Assembly: GCF_001517085.1 (NCBI RefSeq)
Contig: NZ_LRAC01000148.1
Location: forward strand, 1-53,832
Direction: 5' to 3'
Origin: Paenibacillus sp. DMB5
GTDB taxonomy: Bacteria; Bacillota; Bacilli; Paenibacillales; Paenibacillaceae
DNA: 53,832 nucleotides
Positions 25,736 to 34,877 of this stretch are shown one piece after another. Every line of letters begins with the position of its first letter. Positions within the stretch are counted from its first letter, which is position 1. The notes beneath the pieces were generated by a model that did no database searches, was not told where the DNA came from, and saw only the letters and a list, made by a program, of their open reading frames with translations. The translations under genes and the position numbers were made by a program.

Positions 25736-26017
25736 TTGGCCAATTTGCAGAACACCAAAAGAATTATGATCAGTTTGCCCGATCATCTTTTGCAGGAAGT
25801 GGATGGGATAGCCCAATTGGAGAACTCTAACCGGAGTGAATTGATCAGGCAGGCCATGAAGCTGTATCTAACGGAACGCAGAAAGCGTACAATCCGGGAG
25901 TCTATGCAGCGGGGATACATGGAGATGGCTAAGATCAATTTGACAATGGCAAGCGAGGCGTTTCTCGCAGAGGAAGATGCAGACAGTACTCTTGGCCGCT
26001 TAGTAAGCGGGGTGTAG
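25736..26017 (+). CDS. ndoAI: Antitoxin EndoAI (MazE-like, ribbon-helix-helix)
   Basis: The product has 93 residues, as in B. subtilis EndoAI. The ribbon-helix-helix DNA-binding part begins NTKRIMISLPDHLLQEVDG and continues NRSELIRQAMKLYLTERR; the acidic C-terminal part (LAEEDADSTLGRLVSG) should block the toxin. The TTG at 25736 is chosen because GGGGTGGAAGAG lies just upstream and the N-terminus ANLQNTKR matches the family. The gene ends three bases before ndoA. It neutralises EndoA and represses the pair. Confidence 0.92.
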   Translation: MANLQNTKRIMISLPDHLLQEVDGIAQLENSNRSELIRQAMKLYLTERRKRTIRESMQRGYMEMAKINLTMASEAFLAEEDADSTLGRLVSGV

Positions 26018-26020
26018 ATA

Positions 26021-26371
26021 TTGATCGTTAAACGCGGCGACGTTTTTTTTGCCGACCTTTCGCCGGTTGTAGGTTCTGAACAAGGCGGAGTAAGGCCGGT
26101 ACTGGTCATACAGAACGATATTGGCAACCGTTTCAGCCCGACGGTTATTGTGGCGGCTATCACCGCCCAGATCCAGAAGGCCAAGCTGCCGACGCATGTG
26201 GAGATTGATGCGGCTGCTCACGGCTTTGACCGGGATTCCGTCATTTTGCTGGAGCAGGTTCGAACGATTGACAAACAACGCTTAACCGATAAGATCACCC
26301 ATCTTGACGATGATACCATGAAAAAGGTGGATGATTCGCTGCAAATCAGTCTGGGCCTGATCGATTTTTAG
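26021..26371 (+). CDS. ndoA: Endoribonuclease EndoA (MazF-type toxin)
   Basis: The product has 116 residues, identical in length to B. subtilis EndoA. It begins MIVKRGDVFFADLSPVVGSE and contains GGVRPVLVIQND and the core DRDSVILLEQVRTIDKQRL, the MazF active-site region; the arginine of GVRPV and the threonine of VRTID are kept. It cuts mRNA at UACAU in Bacillus. The TTG start follows GCGGGGTG by seven bases. It is cotranscribed with its antitoxin and followed by a terminator. It looks intact. Confidence 0.96.
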   Translation: MIVKRGDVFFADLSPVVGSEQGGVRPVLVIQNDIGNRFSPTVIVAAITAQIQKAKLPTHVEIDAAAHGFDRDSVILLEQVRTIDKQRLTDKITHLDDDTMKKVDDSLQISLGLIDF

Positions 26372-26406
26372 ACCGGGACAGGAACCAATATTCGCGTAAA
26401 TAGTGG

Positions 26407-26436
26407 AGACGTATTGCTTAGGCAGTACGTCTTTTT
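26407..26436 (+). terminator. Rho-independent terminator after ndoA
   Basis: AGACGTA (26407-26413) pairs with TACGTCT (26426-26432), with an inner GC/GC, and five T follow. Confidence 0.8.
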
Positions 26437-26469
26437 AATATATACGGGACGTATTCCAGTAAACAAATT

Positions 26470-26518
26470 TTGAAGTAATCATAACTCATATGCTATAATT
26501 AGACCGGTTGGTCGGTTT
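26470..26518 (+). promoter_or_regulatory. Promoter and overlapping operator of the TetR gene
   Basis: TTGAAG (26470-26475) and TATAAT (26494-26499) form a sigma-A promoter with 18-bp spacing. Directly after the -10 lies TAGACCGGTTGGTCGGT, with inner palindrome GACC-GGTT-GGTC. The same motif recurs before the MFS gene at 27210, so this is probably the repressor's own operator. Confidence 0.7.
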
Positions 26519-26535
26519 AAAAGGGGGTAACGGGT

Positions 26536-27132
26536 ATAAAAGGACGCTCGGATGGAGAAGAAACGAAGAAACGTATTGTGCAGCAGGCAGCCAGCCTGTT
26601 CGTGCAAAAGGGGTACGCGGCGGTTACGATGAATGAGGTCTGCACAGCTGCAAAAGTGAGCAAGGGCAGCCTGTATCATCATTTTCCGAGTAAGGATGAG
26701 CTGTTTCTGTCCATCGTGGAAGAGGATACGGAGCAGTGGCTTGCGGAATGGGATGTTATCCGGGGCAGCATTACAGGAATTGAGGAGCGTTTTTATGCGC
26801 TTGGAGAGCATTATGCGGAGGATTTTCAGAATCCGCTGATTTGTGGACTTGAGGAGTATGCAAGATCCCGTACCCATTCGGAGGAGATTTACCAGCGGCT
26901 GTCACAGCTGTATGAATCCGGGGCTACGGCTTGCCGCAAGCTGCTGCAGGAGGGAATGGACTCGGGCTATCTGGTCAGCGGCAACCTGGATCATTATGTG
27001 GTGATTGTCTGTGGTATGCTGGAGGGAATCGGCAGAGTCAGAGAAATTACGGCACCTTCCGAGGGGCCGGCGGATGTAATGAAATATTACCAGGACGGCA
27101 TACGTCTGTTGCTGCAGGGGATGCGGGCCTGA
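26536..27132 (+). CDS. TetR-family transcriptional regulator with unusual start
   Basis: The DNA-binding domain is VQQAASLFVQKGYAAVTMNE, then the helix-turn-helix CTAAKVSKGSLYHHFPSKDE. The C-terminal ligand domain is about 130 residues long. The first accepted start in frame is the GTG at 26578, but it lies inside helix 1. Upstream the frame encodes KGRSDGEETKKRI, a proper TetR N-terminus, with AAGGGGGT about eight bases before an ATA at 26536. Either ATA is used, or an ATG has mutated or been misread. The gene sits between two copies of the operator motif and should repress itself and the downstream MFS pump. Confidence 0.8.
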   Translation: MKGRSDGEETKKRIVQQAASLFVQKGYAAVTMNEVCTAAKVSKGSLYHHFPSKDELFLSIVEEDTEQWLAEWDVIRGSITGIEERFYALGEHYAEDFQNPLICGLEEYARSRTHSEEIYQRLSQLYESGATACRKLLQEGMDSGYLVSGNLDHYVVIVCGMLEGIGRVREITAPSEGPADVMKYYQDGIRLLLQGMRA

Positions 27133-27209
27133 TCAATTGCCGCCAAAGCTTTGAAGCATCGCCTGCCGGAGAGCAGACGATTTGCATGGGGCTTTTCACG
27201 CCTTTAATT

Positions 27210-27227
27210 AGACCGGATGGTCGGTCT
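27210..27227. promoter_or_regulatory. Operator of the MFS pump gene
   Basis: AGACCGGATGGTCGGTCT has perfect six-base inverted ends (AGACCG/CGGTCT) and matches the operator at the upstream TetR promoter. It lies about 100 bp before the MFS start. Confidence 0.7.
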
Positions 27228-27324
27228 TGTGGCAGTTGTAAAACTTTTTATACAATACGAATGGTATATACACGATAGGCAGATATTTAATAAATATACG
27301 GGTGTCAATACGGAGGGAAACACA

Positions 27325-28532
27325 ATGTCTTTGCTGTTAAGAAACCGCGGCGCAATGCTGATGCTGATGATCAGTATCTTTTTAACGTTTACGGGGATCG
27401 GGCTGGTGGTGCCGATTCTGCCGACTTATATGAATGAGCTGCACATCGGAGGCAGTGTCGTCGGGATGCTGGTCGCCGCTTTTTCACTGACCCAGCTGAT
27501 TGTCTCGCCGCTTGCCGGCAGATTGTCTGACCGGATGGGCCGCAAAAGAATTATCGTGCTCGGGCTGGTCGTCTTTTCCCTGTCTGAGGTAGTGTTCGGT
27601 GTGGCTGAGCTGCGTGGATGCTGTTCGTGGCCCGGATGCTGGGCGGGATCGGAGCGGCGATGATTATGCCTGCGGTTATGGCGTATGTGGCAGATACCAC
27701 ATCGATGGATGAACGGGCCAAGGGAATGGGGATGATTAATGCGGCCATCACAACCGGGTTCATTATCGGGCCGGGGATCGGCGGCTACCTGGCGGAGTTC
27801 GGCATCCGGGTTCCGTTCTTCGCTGCGGCAATTGCGGCTGCATTTGTAGCTATTATCACGTTTATTTTATTGCCGGAATCGCGTGTTGCTGCGGCTGTTA
27901 ATGATGAAGCGGCGGCTCAGCAAAAGAATGAAAGCCTGATCTCCCAGCTGGTGCGCTCGTACCGTGAGCCTTATTTTGTCGGACTGGTCATTGTGTTCGT
28001 TATGTCCTTCGGCCTTGCCAATTATGAAACGGTGTTCGGATTGTTCGTCGATCATAAATTCGCCTTCACGCCTAAGGATATCGCTTTTGTGCTGACCTTC
28101 GGCTCGATTGCCGGGGCAGTGGTGCAGCTGACTGCTTTTAGCTGGATTTTGAACCGTTTTGGCGAGAATAGAGTGATTTCCATCAGTCTGCTGGCTTCTG
28201 GCGTATTCATCCTGCTCACGCTGTTCGTTCACGGCTACTTCATGATTATGGCTGTGACGTTTATCGTGTTCCTGGCAATGGATATTCTGCGTCCCGCTGT
28301 CGGCACCCAGTTGTCCAAAATGGCCGGAGAGACGCAGCAGGGCTTCGTCATGGGAATGAACTCTGCGTACACCAGCCTTGGTAATATTGCCGGACCGATT
28401 GTTGCCGGTGTCCTGTTCGATCTGGACATTAATTTCCCTTATGCGGCAGCTGCGTTAGTACTGGTTCTCTGCTTCCTGCTGTCCCTGAGCTCGGCCAAAC
28501 GGATGGCCCGGCGCAGTGTGCAGGCGAAGTAA
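27325..28532 (+). CDS. MFS multidrug efflux transporter, frame broken near 27614
   Basis: The ATG at 27325 follows CGGAGGGAAA. The first part has LTFTGIGLVVPILPTYMNEL and motif A SPLAGRLSDRMGRKRIIVLG, as in DHA1 (NorA/Bmr-type) pumps. At 27613-27616 the frame goes wrong after VAEL. The other phase resumes at WMLFVARMLGGIGAAMIMPA (motif C region) and runs to 28532. One missing G (CTGCGGTGG read as CTGCGTGG) restores about 402 residues and twelve helices. Control by the upstream TetR is indicated by the shared operator. The substrate is unknown. Confidence 0.83.
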
Positions 28533-28651
28533 GCTTTTGGCGTGCAGTGTGGTGATGCAGTATCCCGGTAACTTTGGCGCAGCGGCAATCTGTGATACTA
28601 TTTTAGTTAGGCAATTATGAGATCAGCACGTGTGCGGAAAGAGGGATACTA

Positions 28652-30878
28652 TTGGCAGCAGAGAATACGAATGCCGGCAGTCTGCAGGATGATGCAGCAC
28701 TCCGGCAGGAACAGGAACTGATCCTTGCGGCAATCGCCAAGGAGCTAAGCATCAGCCTGAAGCAGGTTCGGACCACTGTGGGTCTTCTGGACGAAGGGAA
28801 CACTATTCCGTTTATCGCGCGCTACCGTAAGGAAATGACGGGCGAGCTGGACGAGAATGCGCTGCGCGATATTGAGGAGCGTCTGGGCTATCTGCGTAAC
28901 CTGGGTGACCGCAAGAAGGACGTTATCCGCAGCATTGAGGAGCAGGGCAAGCTGACCCCTGAGCTGCAGGCGCAGATTATGAAGGCGGTCAAGCTGCAGG
29001 AAGTCGAGGATCTGTACCGCCCGTACAAGCAGAAGCGTAAGACAAGAGCAAGCGTGGCCAAGGAAAGAGGGCTGGAGCCGCTGGCGAACTGGGTATTGGA
29101 GCAGCGCCGCCAGGGCCAGCCGCTTGAAGAGGCTGCTAAATATATAGACGCGGACAAGGGTGTGGACAGTGCCGAGTCCGCACTGCAGGGTGCGATGGAC
29201 ATCATCGCCGAGAACATCGCCGATGATCCGGTTATCCGGGCCTGGGTACGCCAGTATACGGCCAGCCAGGGGATTCTCGTCTCGGAAGCGAAGGACGCGG
29301 AGCAGGAGAGTGTCTACGAGAACTACTACAGCTACCGTGAACCGGTACATAAAATGCCGCCGCACCGTATTCTGGCCATCAACCGCGGAGAGCGGGAGAA
29401 TGTGCTGAAGGTCGGGATCGAGGTTGTTCCGGACAAGATTCATGCCTTTATCACGCGCAAGCTGATTAAAGGGCCGTCTCCTGTCAAGGAGCTGCTGGAA
29501 GCCGTGACCGAGGATGCCTACAAGCGTCTGATCGCGCCGTCGGTTGAGCGTGAGGTGCGCGGGGAAATGACCGAGAAGGGCGAGACGCAGGCGATCTCGA
29601 TTTTCTCGGGAAATCTGCGCAGCCTGCTGCTGCAGCCGCCGGTCAGAGGCCGCAACGTGCTTGGCGTTGACCCGGCATACCGTACGGGCTGCAAGCTGGC
29701 CGTCGTTGACGACACCGGCAAGCTGCTGGAGGTGGCGGTAACGTATCCGACGCCGCCGAACAACAAGAAGAAGGAGGCGGCGGTGAAGTTCAAGGAGCTG
29801 ATTGCCAAATACGGCATCAAGCTGATTGTCATCGGCAACGGCACCGGCTCGCGGGAGACGGAGCAGTTCACCGCCGAGGTCATTGCCGAGGTCGGTGATC
29901 CGGAGCTGGCGTACCTGATCGTGAACGAGGCAGGAGCCAGCGTCTATTCCGCCTCCAAGCTGGCCGCGGAGGAGTTCCCGGATCTGGATGTGGCCGAGCG
30001 CAGCGCTGCATCGATTGCCCGCCGCGTGCAGGACCCGCTCGCGGAGCTGGTCAAGATCGACCCGAAGGCGATCGGGGTCGGGCAATACCAGCATGATGTC
30101 TCGCAGAAGCATCTGGAGGAGAGCCTGAAGGCCGTCGTGGAATCGGCCGTTAACCATGTCGGCGTCGACGTGAACACGGCCTCGCCGTCGCTGCTCTCTT
30201 ATGTGGCGGGCGTCAACTCGACCATCGCCAAGAATATCGTGAAGTTCCGCGAGGAGAACGGCAAGTTCACCACGCGCAAACAGCTGCAGAAGGTACCGCG
30301 CTTGGCGCGAAGTCCTATGAGCAGTGCATCGGGTTCCTGCGTATTCCCGAAGGGGAGAATACGCTGGACCGTACGCCGATCCACCCGGAATCGTATCCGG
30401 TGGTCGACCGCCTGTTCCGCGAGCTCGGGCTGGACGTGGCGAAGCTCGGCAGCCGCGAGGTCGCGGCTGAGCTCGAAGCGCAGGATGCCGAAGGGCTCGC
30501 CGTGAAGCTGGATGTCGGCGTGCCAACGCTGCGCGACATCCTGGAGAGCCTGCAGCGTCCGGGCCGCGATCCGCGCGAGGAGCTGCCGCTACCGATCTTC
30601 CGCACGGATGTGCTGAAGATCGAGGACCTGGTTCCCGGCATGGAAATGCAGGGAACCGTCCGCAACGTCATCGATTTCGGCGCCTTTGTCGATATCGGCA
30701 TCAAAAACGACGGGCTGGTCCACATCTCCCAGCTCAGCGGCAGCTTCGTCAAGCATCCGATGGACGTTGTCTCCGTCGGTGACAACGTGACCGTCTGGGT
30801 GCTCGGCGTCGATCTGAAGAAGGGCCGGTCAGCCTGACCATGCGCCAGCCGCGTGAGGCTGCGGGCAGCGTGAAGTAG
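28652..30878 (+). CDS. tex: Tex-family RNA-binding transcription accessory protein, two frame breaks
   Basis: The product is about 742 residues when repaired. The N-terminal helical region has EGNTIPFIARYRKEMTGELD. The YqgF/RNase H-like domain has VLGVDPAYRTGCKLAVVDD. The helix-hairpin-helix part has VGVDVNTASPSLLSYVAGVN, and the S1 RNA-binding domain has MEMQGTVRNVIDFGAFVDIG followed by GLVHISQLS. The frame breaks at about 30299-30302 (CGCCTT read as CGCTT) and again at about 30826-30829 (CGGGTC read as CGGTC). The proper C-terminus ends ...VSLTMRQPREAAGSVK at 30878. Tex stabilises transcription complexes and aids stress survival. The TTG start follows AAAGAGGGA. Confidence 0.9.
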
Positions 30879-30937
30879 GCTGCAGCTGGAGTTAAGTTAC
30901 ATGCACATTAACGTGCGTTTTGAAGACTAACGGATAT

Positions 30938-30978
30938 AAATGTCCCCATGCCGGAAACGGCAGTGGGGACATTTTTTT
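30938..30978 (+). terminator. Rho-independent terminator after tex
   Basis: AAATGTCCCC (30938-30947) pairs with GGGGACATTT (30965-30974), followed by a T run. The rest of the gap to 31198 shows no convincing gene; a weak open frame from 31018 lacks a ribosome site and family features. Confidence 0.85.
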
Positions 30979-31198
30979 GTTGCAGGGTAGGTTTCTGCTG
31001 CCTGGTTCAGGTCGCCGTTGGCTAGACCGGATTACGGAGTAAGGCCTCAAAGTCGCTGTTCTGGAAAGGGCAACCTGTATGGTTTTCCCATATGTGGTAT
31101 TCTTAATGCAGAACTTGGACCGGCTGCCTCAATGGCTGTTAATCTTTATGCGATTATTCAGATTATGTTGGCATACCATTTTAGCGGGAGTGTGAAAG

Positions 31199-31816
31199 AT
31201 GGAAAAAATGTTATTGGTTTGTATTATGATAATGGTGATGCTGGCTTCGGCTTATAGAAATATTGAAATGACGATAAATCAAAATGTATCTGGTGAGTCT
31301 AAACCGGCAGCGGATGAGTCTGTTATTCCAAACAACAGATCCGAATATTGCGATATGGAAAGTATAAGTTTGGATAGTGAAACTGAAAAATATGTCCATG
31401 GAACCTGGAAAGTGGAGAAGCATTTAGGATTTGCAAATTCCTATAATGATGCTTCTGAATATCCGGCAGGGCAAAAATTTATTGGAGATGAAATTATCAT
31501 CCAAAAAGACTTTTTTTCATCAAAAGGACTTAAAAATTATAGTGTTTATCAATACGAACTAACAAATCCCTCATATGAGATTACAACAGCATGCTATAAC
31601 TCCGACTCATTTTATAGATTATATAAAATAAATATCCCGGACTTAAATCTAAATGATGAAGTAAAGGTAATACATATAAGTGACCCTTCAACAAAACTAA
31701 GCATACCTTTAAGTTTTTTTATTGTTAATAACGATAGGCTTATCTTGTTATCAGAGGCGACTATTTTTGAGCTTAAAAAGATTATGGATGAAACGAACCC
31801 GCAACCGGACAACTAA
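31199..31816 (+). CDS. Exported hypothetical protein, AT-rich
   Basis: The product has 205 residues. The N-terminus (EKMLLVCIMIMVMLASAY) is a signal peptide or anchor. The body contains YVHGTWKVEKHLGF and GQKFIGDEIIIQKDFFSSKG, a beta-rich pattern seen in several uncharacterised exported proteins of Bacillales, but no named family is assigned. GGGAGTG stands before the ATG. Codon use and base composition are clearly richer in A and T than in the flanking tex and gntP genes, which suggests acquisition from elsewhere. It has no operon partner. Confidence 0.7.
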   Translation: MEKMLLVCIMIMVMLASAYRNIEMTINQNVSGESKPAADESVIPNNRSEYCDMESISLDSETEKYVHGTWKVEKHLGFANSYNDASEYPAGQKFIGDEIIIQKDFFSSKGLKNYSVYQYELTNPSYEITTACYNSDSFYRLYKINIPDLNLNDEVKVIHISDPSTKLSIPLSFFIVNNDRLILLSEATIFELKKIMDETNPQPDN

Positions 31817-31856
31817 TATACGCCTACCCTTCGAGTACAATCGATCTGCAATTTTC

Positions 31857-32041
31857 TAACGGACCGAGACGACGTTATTTTCACACTTCTAAGCTATAAG
31901 CCTGGGTTTGCGGACTCCAGTGCCGCTATCCGTGGACAAATCGTGAAAAGAACAGCGCATTCGTTCAAATATGTGCAACTGAGTCCGTTAGCGGGACAAA
32001 CTGCTTGAAATGAGCCAAATAACGCTTCCTGTGTCCGTTAG
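31857..32041. repeat. Intergenic repeat family B (TCCGTTAG units)
   Basis: The gene-free stretch 31817-32251 holds one TAACGGAC at 31857-31864 in inverted orientation and two GTCCGTTAG at 31983-31991 and 32033-32041, spaced 50 bp. Related filler lies between them (GCGGACTCCAGTGCCGCTAT near 31910). The remainder to 32251 probably holds the gntP promoter, but no clear element is seen. Confidence 0.5.
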
Positions 32042-32251
32042 AATTTTGCGGGTATTGAGACAGGTTTATTATCAAAAATATGCGGTTATTGCTCTGGGCA
32101 CCAAGAGTAGTAGCCGTTTTTTATGCGCCTTAATTGGCAGAATAATAGTTGGTCAACTGCACAATGCATTTCGTCCGTTCATCAATATTTTTTCTCTCTG
32201 TGAGCCATTATACTGAAAGCGTGTTCAACATGAGTGCTAGGGGGATTAACA

Positions 32252-33547
32252 ATGGAAGGATTAACAATTGGCTGGTATGGGGCATTGGCGGGACTGGCGT
32301 TAGCCATTATTCTGATACTGAGAAAGCTCAATCCTGTATATGCTTTGTTTCTGGGGGCGATTGCCGGGGCGTTGATTGGCGGTGCCAACCTGGAGCAGAC
32401 TGTAAGCGTTCTTGTAAGCGGTACACAAAGTGTGATGGGAACGGTGCTGCGTGTGCTTGCGGCTGGTGTGCTGGCCGGAGTGATGATGGAGTCGGGGGCG
32501 GCTGAGACGATTGCCCAAGCTATTGTGCGCAAATTCGGAGGCAGCAAAGCCATTCTGGCACTGGCGCTGGCAACGATGATCATTACCGCAGTAGGTGTCT
32601 TTATTCCGGTAGCAGTGCTGATTGTAGCGCCGATCGCGCTGTCGGTAGGCAACAAAATGGGCATTTCCAAAACGGCGCTGCTGCTGGCACTGTCCGGCGG
32701 GGGCAAGGCGGGAAATATCATTTCGCCCAATCCAAATACGATTGCCGCAGCCCGCGGCTTCGATCTTGACCTGAGTCATGTCATGCTGGCCGGCCTGATT
32801 CCGGCAATATGCGGTCTGATTGTAACGGTAATTGTCGCTTCTCTGCTGAAGAAAAAAGGGAATATGGTAACGGAAGAGGAAGCGCAGAACGGAAGCATTG
32901 ACACTTCCAAGTATCCGCCGCTCGGCAAAGCCATTGTCGCACCGCTCGTTGCGGTTATCCTGCTGATGATTAATCCGATCGGCTCGCTGTCTGGTATTGA
33001 CGCATTGGCTAACTTTAAGGTGGATGCCTTGTACATCCTGCCGATTGCCGGGATTGTAGGTATGCTGGCTATGGGCCAGAGCAAGAAAATTCTGCAATAC
33101 ACTTCTTCCGGTCTTAATAAAATGACGGCAACGGTACTGATCCTGATCGGTGCAGGCGGTATAGCGGGCCTGATCTCGGCATCCGATCTGTCTACCCAGG
33201 TGGTGCAGCTGATCCAGACGGCTGGTATTTCCGGCACCTTCCTGGCGCCGATCTCCGGTATTCTGATGGCGGCAGCTACGGCTTCAACCTCAACAGGCGT
33301 TATTCTGGCAACCGGCTCCTTCGGGCAGGCCATCCTGGATATGGGTACCGCTCCGCTGGCTGCAGCTGTCATGGTGCACACCGGAGCCACGGTTATTGAC
33401 TCTTTGCCGCAGGGGAACTACTTCCACGTGACTGCAGACAGTATGAAAATGAGCATCAAGCAGCGTATGGGTGTTGTGCCTTACGAGGCGATTGTCGGCG
33501 GAACGATGGCGGTAGTGGCTACGATTATCTACGGATTTTTGTTCTAA
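32252..33547 (+). CDS. GntP-family gluconate/organic acid permease
   Basis: The product has 431 residues with about twelve to fourteen membrane helices. The family stretches AVGVFIPVAVLIVAPIALSV and SGGGKAGNIISPNPNTIAAA, plus the conserved C-terminal DMGTAPLAAAVMVHTGATVI and DSLPQGNYFH, identify the GntP/ion-transporter superfamily of proton-coupled sugar-acid importers. The ATG at 32252 follows GGGGGATTA; a GTG at 32234 is less likely. It is followed 20 bp later by glycerate kinase and faces a CdaR-type regulator, so glycerate or a related sugar acid is the probable substrate. Confidence 0.9.
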   Translation: MEGLTIGWYGALAGLALAIILILRKLNPVYALFLGAIAGALIGGANLEQTVSVLVSGTQSVMGTVLRVLAAGVLAGVMMESGAAETIAQAIVRKFGGSKAILALALATMIITAVGVFIPVAVLIVAPIALSVGNKMGISKTALLLALSGGGKAGNIISPNPNTIAAARGFDLDLSHVMLAGLIPAICGLIVTVIVASLLKKKGNMVTEEEAQNGSIDTSKYPPLGKAIVAPLVAVILLMINPIGSLSGIDALANFKVDALYILPIAGIVGMLAMGQSKKILQYTSSGLNKMTATVLILIGAGGIAGLISASDLSTQVVQLIQTAGISGTFLAPISGILMAAATASTSTGVILATGSFGQAILDMGTAPLAAAVMVHTGATVIDSLPQGNYFHVTADSMKMSIKQRMGVVPYEAIVGGTMAVVATIIYGFLF

Positions 33548-33567
33548 ACTAAACATGGGGTGAGGAA

Positions 33568-34709
33568 ATGAGAGAGAAAACCTTTGTACTGGCACCGGAT
33601 TCTTTTAAAGAGAGCATGACTGCGAAGGAAGTCTGTATGGCAATGGAAAAAGGGCTGCGGAAGGTTTATCCCGATGCTCAATATATACATGTCCCGATGG
33701 CAGACGGCGGAGAGGGCACCGTCCAATCCCTGGTGGATGCCTCGGGCGGGCAAATCTTTACAAAAGAAGTAACAGGGCCGCTGGGCCAGCCGGTTACTGC
33801 GCAGTATGGCATTATGGGCGACGGCCTGACGGCTGCGATAGAGATGGCCTCGGCCAGCGGAATCCAGCTCGTAAGCAAAGCAGACCGCAACCCGCTGATT
33901 ACTACTACCTATGGCACCGGCGAGCTGATCCGGGAATGTCTGGACCGCGGCATCCGCAGCATCATCATCGGCATCGGCGGCAGTGCGACGAATGACGGGG
34001 GCACCGGAATGGCTGAGGCGCTGGGCGCAAAATTCCTGGATGCGGCAGGGGTGATGCTGCCGCGCGGCGGCGCAGTCTGGACCGTCTGGCCAGCATCGAT
34101 GTGTCGGGGCTGGATGAGCGGCTGCAGCAGGTGCAGCTGATCGTGGCCTGCGATGTGACCAACCCGCTGTGCGGCGAACGGGGCGCATCCGTTGTATTCG
34201 GGCCGCAAAAAGGTGCAACACCTGAACTGGTTCAGCAGCTCGATGCCAATCTGGCCCATTATGCAGAGGTCGTCAAGCAGCAGCTTGGCAAGGACGTCCG
34301 CGACCTGCCGGGTGCCGGCGCCGCCGGAGGGCTTGGCGCGGGGCTGATGATCTTCACCCGGGCAACTCTGCAGCGGGGTATCGAGATCGTGATCGAATAT
34401 ACCGGTCTGAAGGAAAAAATGGCGGGTGCCGATCTGGTATTCACCGGCGAAGGCGGCATCGACTTCCAGACCAAATTCGGCAAGACCCCTTATGGCGTTG
34501 CCGCGACCGCCAAGGCCGGCGGCAAAAAAGTCATTGCCCTGGCTGGCTACATCGGCGAAGGAATCGACACCCTGTATGCAGAGGGCATCGACGCGATCTT
34601 CGGCATCGTTCCGGGCGCTTCAGATCTGGAAAAGCTGCTGAAGAACGGCCCGGCCAACGTTGAACGGACCTGTGAGAATATCGCCAGAGTGCTGAGGCTG
34701 GCCGAGTAA
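33568..34709 (+). CDS. glxK: Glycerate kinase (class I), frame broken near 34077
   Basis: The product is about 381 residues when repaired. It begins VLAPDSFKESMTAKEVCMAM and has ADGGEGTVQSLVDASGG, GIGGSATNDGGTGMAEALGA and, in the second part, DLPGAGAAGGLGAGLMIF and FTGEGGIDFQTKFGKTPYGV, all conserved in GlxK/GarK kinases. The first frame goes wrong after RGGA at about 34075-34078; the other phase resumes LDRLASIDVSGLDERLQQ. One missing base (for example GTCCTG read as GTCTG) joins them. It phosphorylates glycerate for entry into glycolysis. The start follows GGGGTGAGG. It forms an operon with gntP and ends at a strong terminator. Confidence 0.9.
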
Positions 34710-34748
34710 AACGGGGCAGAGTATATCACAGAGTAGAGGAATAACCCA

Positions 34749-34801
34749 AAAAGAGGCCATCTCCAGAGCATGTAAATGTGCTGGAGACGGCCTCTTTTTT
34801 T
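34749..34801 (+). terminator. Rho-independent terminator of the gntP-glxK operon
   Basis: AAAGAGGCCATCTCCAG pairs with CTGGAGACGGCCTCTTT with one mismatch, and further T follow. Confidence 0.9.
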
Positions 34802-34877
34802 GACTTGTACTATGAAATCATATACAGACTGGAGGATCGCCTTCACCGAGGTTGGTTAATACTAATTAGTCACGTTG

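Noticed and set aside
28745..30526. A 593-codon open frame opposite tex
   Set aside because: It lies wholly antisense to a clear Tex protein, has a composition typical of a GC-rich shadow frame and no family motif.
30299..30829. Programmed ribosomal frameshift in tex
   Set aside because: No slippery heptamer or stimulating structure is evident at either break, and the same one-base loss occurs in eight other places in unrelated genes.
31018..31257. 79-codon open frame after tex
   Set aside because: No ribosome site, no family features, and it overlaps the better-supported gene at 31199.
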